Positions 61,656 to 64,000 of a stretch of 64,000 nt of DNA are shown here, in pieces. The translations under genes were made by a program, and so were the position numbers. Where the stretch lies: contig JAGBVR010000009.1 in NCBI GenBank assembly GCA_017630215.1, forward strand, positions 62,001 to 126,000. Direction: 5' to 3'. Position 1 is the first letter of the stretch; each line of letters opens with the position of its first letter. This DNA comes from Bacteroidales bacterium. Lineage in GTDB: Bacteria > Bacteroidota > Bacteroidia > Bacteroidales > UBA932. The notes beneath the pieces are model-generated. The model had not been told where the DNA came from, made no database searches, and saw only the letters and a program-made list of their open reading frames with translations.

Positions 61656-62369
61656 ATGAACAAGATACACTTCATCTATCAACAGCTTAAAGACGTAAAG
61701 CTTTTTGATTCTCTTTCCTCAGTAGTAGAATCTGTTGATGCTCTTATTCCTAGTAACGAAGAAGAGTTTACTGAGCTGCTTAAGTTCGGACTCTATCCCG
61801 CAGAGAATTGCCAACCTTTCACTACAAAGCAGAAGACTCCGTTCTACAATCTCGACAATATGGCAGTCATACCTCTTCATGAAGAGGATAAGTGGATGCA
61901 TTACGGTGACTTTAGATTCCGTCAGTTGGAGATTCTTTACAATATGGTACGTATGGACTCGGTTGAAGCGCATAACTGGCTCAAGGATAATCTCTTCCAG
62001 AAAAGAGTTGATGCTAGAAAGAAGACCGAGTATAAGGCAAAATTCAGAGGCCTACAGCGTAAGGATTGGAAAAGAATCCAGACAGAGTGGATGAAGTATT
62101 GCCTCAATCTAAAGTATAGGGATTTCGCTAGTTTCAGAAGGGATCTTCTCTCAACCGACAAGGTGCCAGTAGAAGATGCAACCTCTACTAATTATGCTTC
62201 TAACCTGTTCTGGGGAGCAAAGCTTGTCGAGGTTGATGGACGTAAGTACTACTTTGGATGCAATGTCCTTGGTAAGCTATTGGTCCTGCTTCGAGAAACA
62301 AAAGGTAGGATTCCTTATAGCCTTCCTGAGGATCTTCATCTGTTTGGTAAACCAATCCTTGCGATCTAA
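61656..62369 (+). CDS. NADAR-like protein, second copy
   Basis: About 237 residues from ATG 61656 (MNKIHFIYQQLKD), preferred over an upstream TTG-type start. Family blocks are visible in the second half: FRFRQLEILYNMV, WMKYCLNLKYRDFASF, FWGAKLVEVDGRKYYFG and CNVLGKLLVLLRE. The N-terminal 80 residues are not conserved with the first NADAR protein. It stands alone from an ART gene, so it may act in a general ADP-ribose removal or nucleotide role. Confidence 0.75.
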   Translation: MNKIHFIYQQLKDVKLFDSLSSVVESVDALIPSNEEEFTELLKFGLYPAENCQPFTTKQKTPFYNLDNMAVIPLHEEDKWMHYGDFRFRQLEILYNMVRMDSVEAHNWLKDNLFQKRVDARKKTEYKAKFRGLQRKDWKRIQTEWMKYCLNLKYRDFASFRRDLLSTDKVPVEDATSTNYASNLFWGAKLVEVDGRKYYFGCNVLGKLLVLLRETKGRIPYSLPEDLHLFGKPILAI

Positions 62370-62391
62370 TAATCAATAACATATAACATAT

Positions 62392-62589
62392 ATGAGTAAG
62401 ACAAGTATCCCTACAACAATGCACAATTGTGCAACCTGCCGAAGATGGACCGGTACAGCTATTCCTAATGCATTCTGCTCATGGGTGGAAATTGATGTCC
62501 ATGAAACAGGAAAATGCATGGGAGGCACATATCATATGTGCAGCATGTACCCTATGCAGTCATGCAGCAAGTGGGAGGCTCGCTGGTAG
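62392..62589 (+). CDS. Cys-rich small protein
   Basis: A 65-residue protein with seven Cys in the arrangement CATC, FC, KC, MC and SC, consistent with one or two zinc sites. No family is recognised. It starts 22 bases after the NADAR stop and ends just before a strong terminator (62614-62650). Confidence 0.6.
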   Translation: MSKTSIPTTMHNCATCRRWTGTAIPNAFCSWVEIDVHETGKCMGGTYHMCSMYPMQSCSKWEARW

Positions 62590-62613
62590 ACTGATTTTAC
62601 CTCATCGTACATG

Positions 62614-62651
62614 AAAAAGTTCCTATTTATTTTTTAAATAGGAACTTTTTT
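62614..62651 (+). terminator. Strong intrinsic terminator
   Basis: Perfect 16-bp stem, AAAAAGTTCCTATTTA (62614-62629) and its complement (62635-62650), loop of five T, ending in a T tract. Confidence 0.88.
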
Positions 62652-62864
62652 GGCTAACTTTGAATGTAAATTAAAATCTTTGTAAATAAAGAAGAGTCAA
62701 TCGGCTATGGATAAACCATTGTAATTCAACGATATAATATCCATTTCGCGCGAATTAGTTCAGTCTCCCCTTTTGTTATACAATTTATGTTATGTTAACC
62801 TGAAGGGTGACAACTGTCCCCATTTTGTACCAGCCTATGAAAGTAGACACGAAAATTTCTTATG
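62652..62864. other. Promoter-like region without a recognised gene
   Basis: TAACTTTG (62655-62662), an exact -7 box on the plus strand, is followed by only very short frames. No ORF, hairpin or repeat of note is seen up to the end of the convergent gene at 62865. It may be a degraded gene or a small RNA start. Confidence 0.3.
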
Positions 62865-63512
62865 CTATAATCGATTGGTAATCTCCAAAATCTTTTCCTG
62901 GAAATTGTCTAGCAAATTGATTTTATACTTACATGAGATTCCATTCCCATATTCTATTTGCATATTTGCGGTTTCCTCATCGAAGTTTTGTGTAACATAC
63001 GAGTTGATCCCTTTTTGTCTCAGCCGTTCTGAGATAGAATGTAGGAAGGTCATACCGACCTGACAAATCAGCTCTATTTTCTTTAGCTCTACTTCTGCGT
63101 TATCTACAATCATTTTGTATATTGGCAGCCAGTTGATGATTGCAAGAACAAAGTCGGCAATCTCTTCATGGCTGAAATCTACTGTAGACCAGAATTTAAG
63201 TCTTGGAATCAGAAGCTGAACGCTTTTACTTTTGTAGCTTGGAAAAAGTGCTCTTGTAAAGTCGAATCTGCAATCCTCATACTGAATAACAAGAGTTTCG
63301 CTAAAGTCACAGATCTGGTAACTTATTGTTGACTCAGGAATACCACGATCTAATAATTCTTTCTTTACTTGTTCAAGTGTTGGATGAGCATGAATTGTAA
63401 GATATTGATCCTTTATATCATCCAAATACGCCTCTACTCTTCTTGAAATTATCCTTTCTAATTTCTCTGATGTTGAGATAAATCCTCTTGGTAGAATTCC
63501 TGTAGATAACAT
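62865..63512 (-). CDS. Small two-module alpha/beta protein, solitary family member
   Basis: A 215-residue protein with a first module near 45-120 (TLEQVKKELLDRGIPESTI, strands, closing helix EEIADFVLAIINW) and a second near 150-210 (FLHSISERLRQKGINSY, strands MQIEYGNGISCKYKI, helix FQEKILEI). This matches the layout of the proteins at 43-49 kb. It is far from any MoxR or ClpP gene. Confidence 0.68.
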   Translation of the reverse strand: MLSTGILPRGFISTSEKLERIISRRVEAYLDDIKDQYLTIHAHPTLEQVKKELLDRGIPESTISYQICDFSETLVIQYEDCRFDFTRALFPSYKSKSVQLLIPRLKFWSTVDFSHEEIADFVLAIINWLPIYKMIVDNAEVELKKIELICQVGMTFLHSISERLRQKGINSYVTQNFDEETANMQIEYGNGISCKYKINLLDNFQEKILEITNRL

Positions 63513-63597
63513 ATCAAGTATACATTAATTACTCATCAGTATATACTAATTATCATCTATAATGTTACTCTAATTTTAAATTCTAAAGAAAAGTTCA

Positions 63598-63605
63598 TAC
63601 CTTTG
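63598..63605 (+). promoter_or_regulatory. -7 box of the last gene
   Basis: TACCTTTG, exact TAnnTTTG. The start of transcription would be near 63611, giving a leader of about 150 bases before the ATG at 63762. Confidence 0.55.
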
Positions 63606-63610
63606 CGTCG

Positions 63611-63761
63611 AGCCACGAGTGGTATTGTAAGTTTTAATAAGATTGGAGATTATTGTTTAGTATTCGTCACCAATCGCGAGTACAATATTAGCCCTTGACA
63701 TTCTTGCAGTTTGGGCAAGGGTTTAAGATTGGACATTATTCATTATTAAAACAGCAGTATT
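63611..63761 (+). ncRNA. Structured 5' leader of the last gene
   Basis: Nested stem TATTGTA/TACAATA (63623-63629, 63681-63687) around GATTGG/CCAATC (63641-63646, 63670-63675), then a hairpin CCCTTG/CAAGGG (63692-63697, 63716-63721). This is more structure than other leaders here. It could be a cis-regulatory RNA; no known riboswitch is recognised. Confidence 0.45.
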
Positions 63762-64000
63762 ATGGCAACAAATTCATTTAACACTCAGCTCAATTTCATT
63801 CAGGATTACCTCGTTTCACCATCAGCAGCTATTGCAAGAGGCAGAAAGGTAGTAGAGACAAAGTCATGGCCGGCCGAGCCTTCAGACATTGAACTGAGCT
63901 CTCCAGAGTTTCAGAGATTTGTTACGGCAATCGTGGATGATGCCCTCAGCGGCTACAATTGGGATGACTCTGATGAGTATGATTACCTCGAGTATGACTA
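63762..64000 (+). CDS. Unknown protein, 3' end cut by window
   Basis: An open frame from ATG 63762 (MATNSFNTQLNFIQDYL) to the window end, at least 79 codons. It becomes acidic and Asp/Tyr-rich near the end (YNWDDSDEYDYLEYD). No family is recognised from this fragment. Confidence 0.6.
   Translation, partial: MATNSFNTQLNFIQDYLVSPSAAIARGRKVVETKSWPAEPSDIELSSPEFQRFVTAIVDDALSGYNWDDSDEYDYLEYD

Noticed and set aside
1-64000. CRISPR array, tRNA or rRNA genes, insertion sequences
   Set aside because: Searched by eye on both strands. No regular spaced repeats, no cloverleaf with CCA or conserved TTC arms, and no transposase or terminal inverted repeats were found.

Overview
The window reads as an accessory region from a member of the Bacteroidota, probably Bacteroidales. 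Most promoters that can be recognised carry the Bacteroidota -7 element TAnnTTTG, Shine-Dalgarno sequences are mostly absent, and several proteins are typical of the group (histone H1-like Hc1 protein, FtsK with its winged-helix tail, Bacteroidales-type ClpP). Genes are densely packed on both strands. No rRNA, tRNA, CRISPR array, insertion sequence, phage structural gene or conjugation gene was recognised. The content is strongly weighted to defence, nucleic-acid processing and conflict genes, so a defence or genomic island, or part of a large plasmid or integrated element, is likely. That placement is inference.

Layout. 1-1990: FtsK translocase, cut by the window edge. 2051-9634: type I restriction-modification operon hsdM-hsdS-hsdR followed by an M48/YgjP-type metalloprotease. 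9948-17413: operon of a SNF2 helicase, a small protein, a MoxR ATPase and a VWA protein. 17490-22512: transglycosylase, small proteins, a 22-residue repeat protein, a predicted nuclease, a primase with a truncated-looking partner, a two-HTH regulator and an Hc1 protein. 22572-32466: Schlafen-WYL protein, DUF262/DUF1524 protein, WYL regulator with a DEDDh exonuclease, metalloprotease, PLD-like protein and an AAA ATPase. 32527-33796: a retron (RT plus msr-msd). 33805-37665: a leftward series rtcB, three small proteins, a membrane protein and a frameshifted hydrolase. 37780-39594: HD hydrolase, ADP-ribosyltransferase-like protein and NADAR protein. 40749-42676: a structured ~180-nt RNA gene followed by a second, non-retron reverse transcriptase.

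42739-48957 is an eight-gene leftward operon: two small proteins, ClpP, two more small proteins, MoxR ATPase, VWA protein and a fifth small protein. 49084-54656: AddA/AddB-like helicase-nuclease pair. 54779-55381: sigma-70-like factor. 55605-59596: an inactive-looking HsdM methylase plus specificity-like domain fused to a histidine kinase, followed by a receiver-domain protein. 59778-64000: AAA ATPase paralogue, second NADAR protein, Cys-rich small protein, another member of the small-protein family, and a gene with a structured leader that runs off the window.

Three threads connect the region. First, six transcription units (SNF2 operon, WYL regulator, metalloprotease, AAA ATPase, retron, ClpP-MoxR-VWA operon) share one promoter layout, TTTGGCA-N11-[TAnnTTTG-like], with a 14-nt spacer instead of the 19 nt seen at other promoters here. 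Second, about ten small proteins appear to be built from the same helix/beta-meander/helix module and sit beside MoxR-VWA pairs, ClpP and RtcB. Third, at least six independent systems look like defence or conflict modules. The methylase-kinase fusion, the RT with its upstream RNA, and the ClpP-MoxR-VWA operon are the best candidates for undescribed biology.
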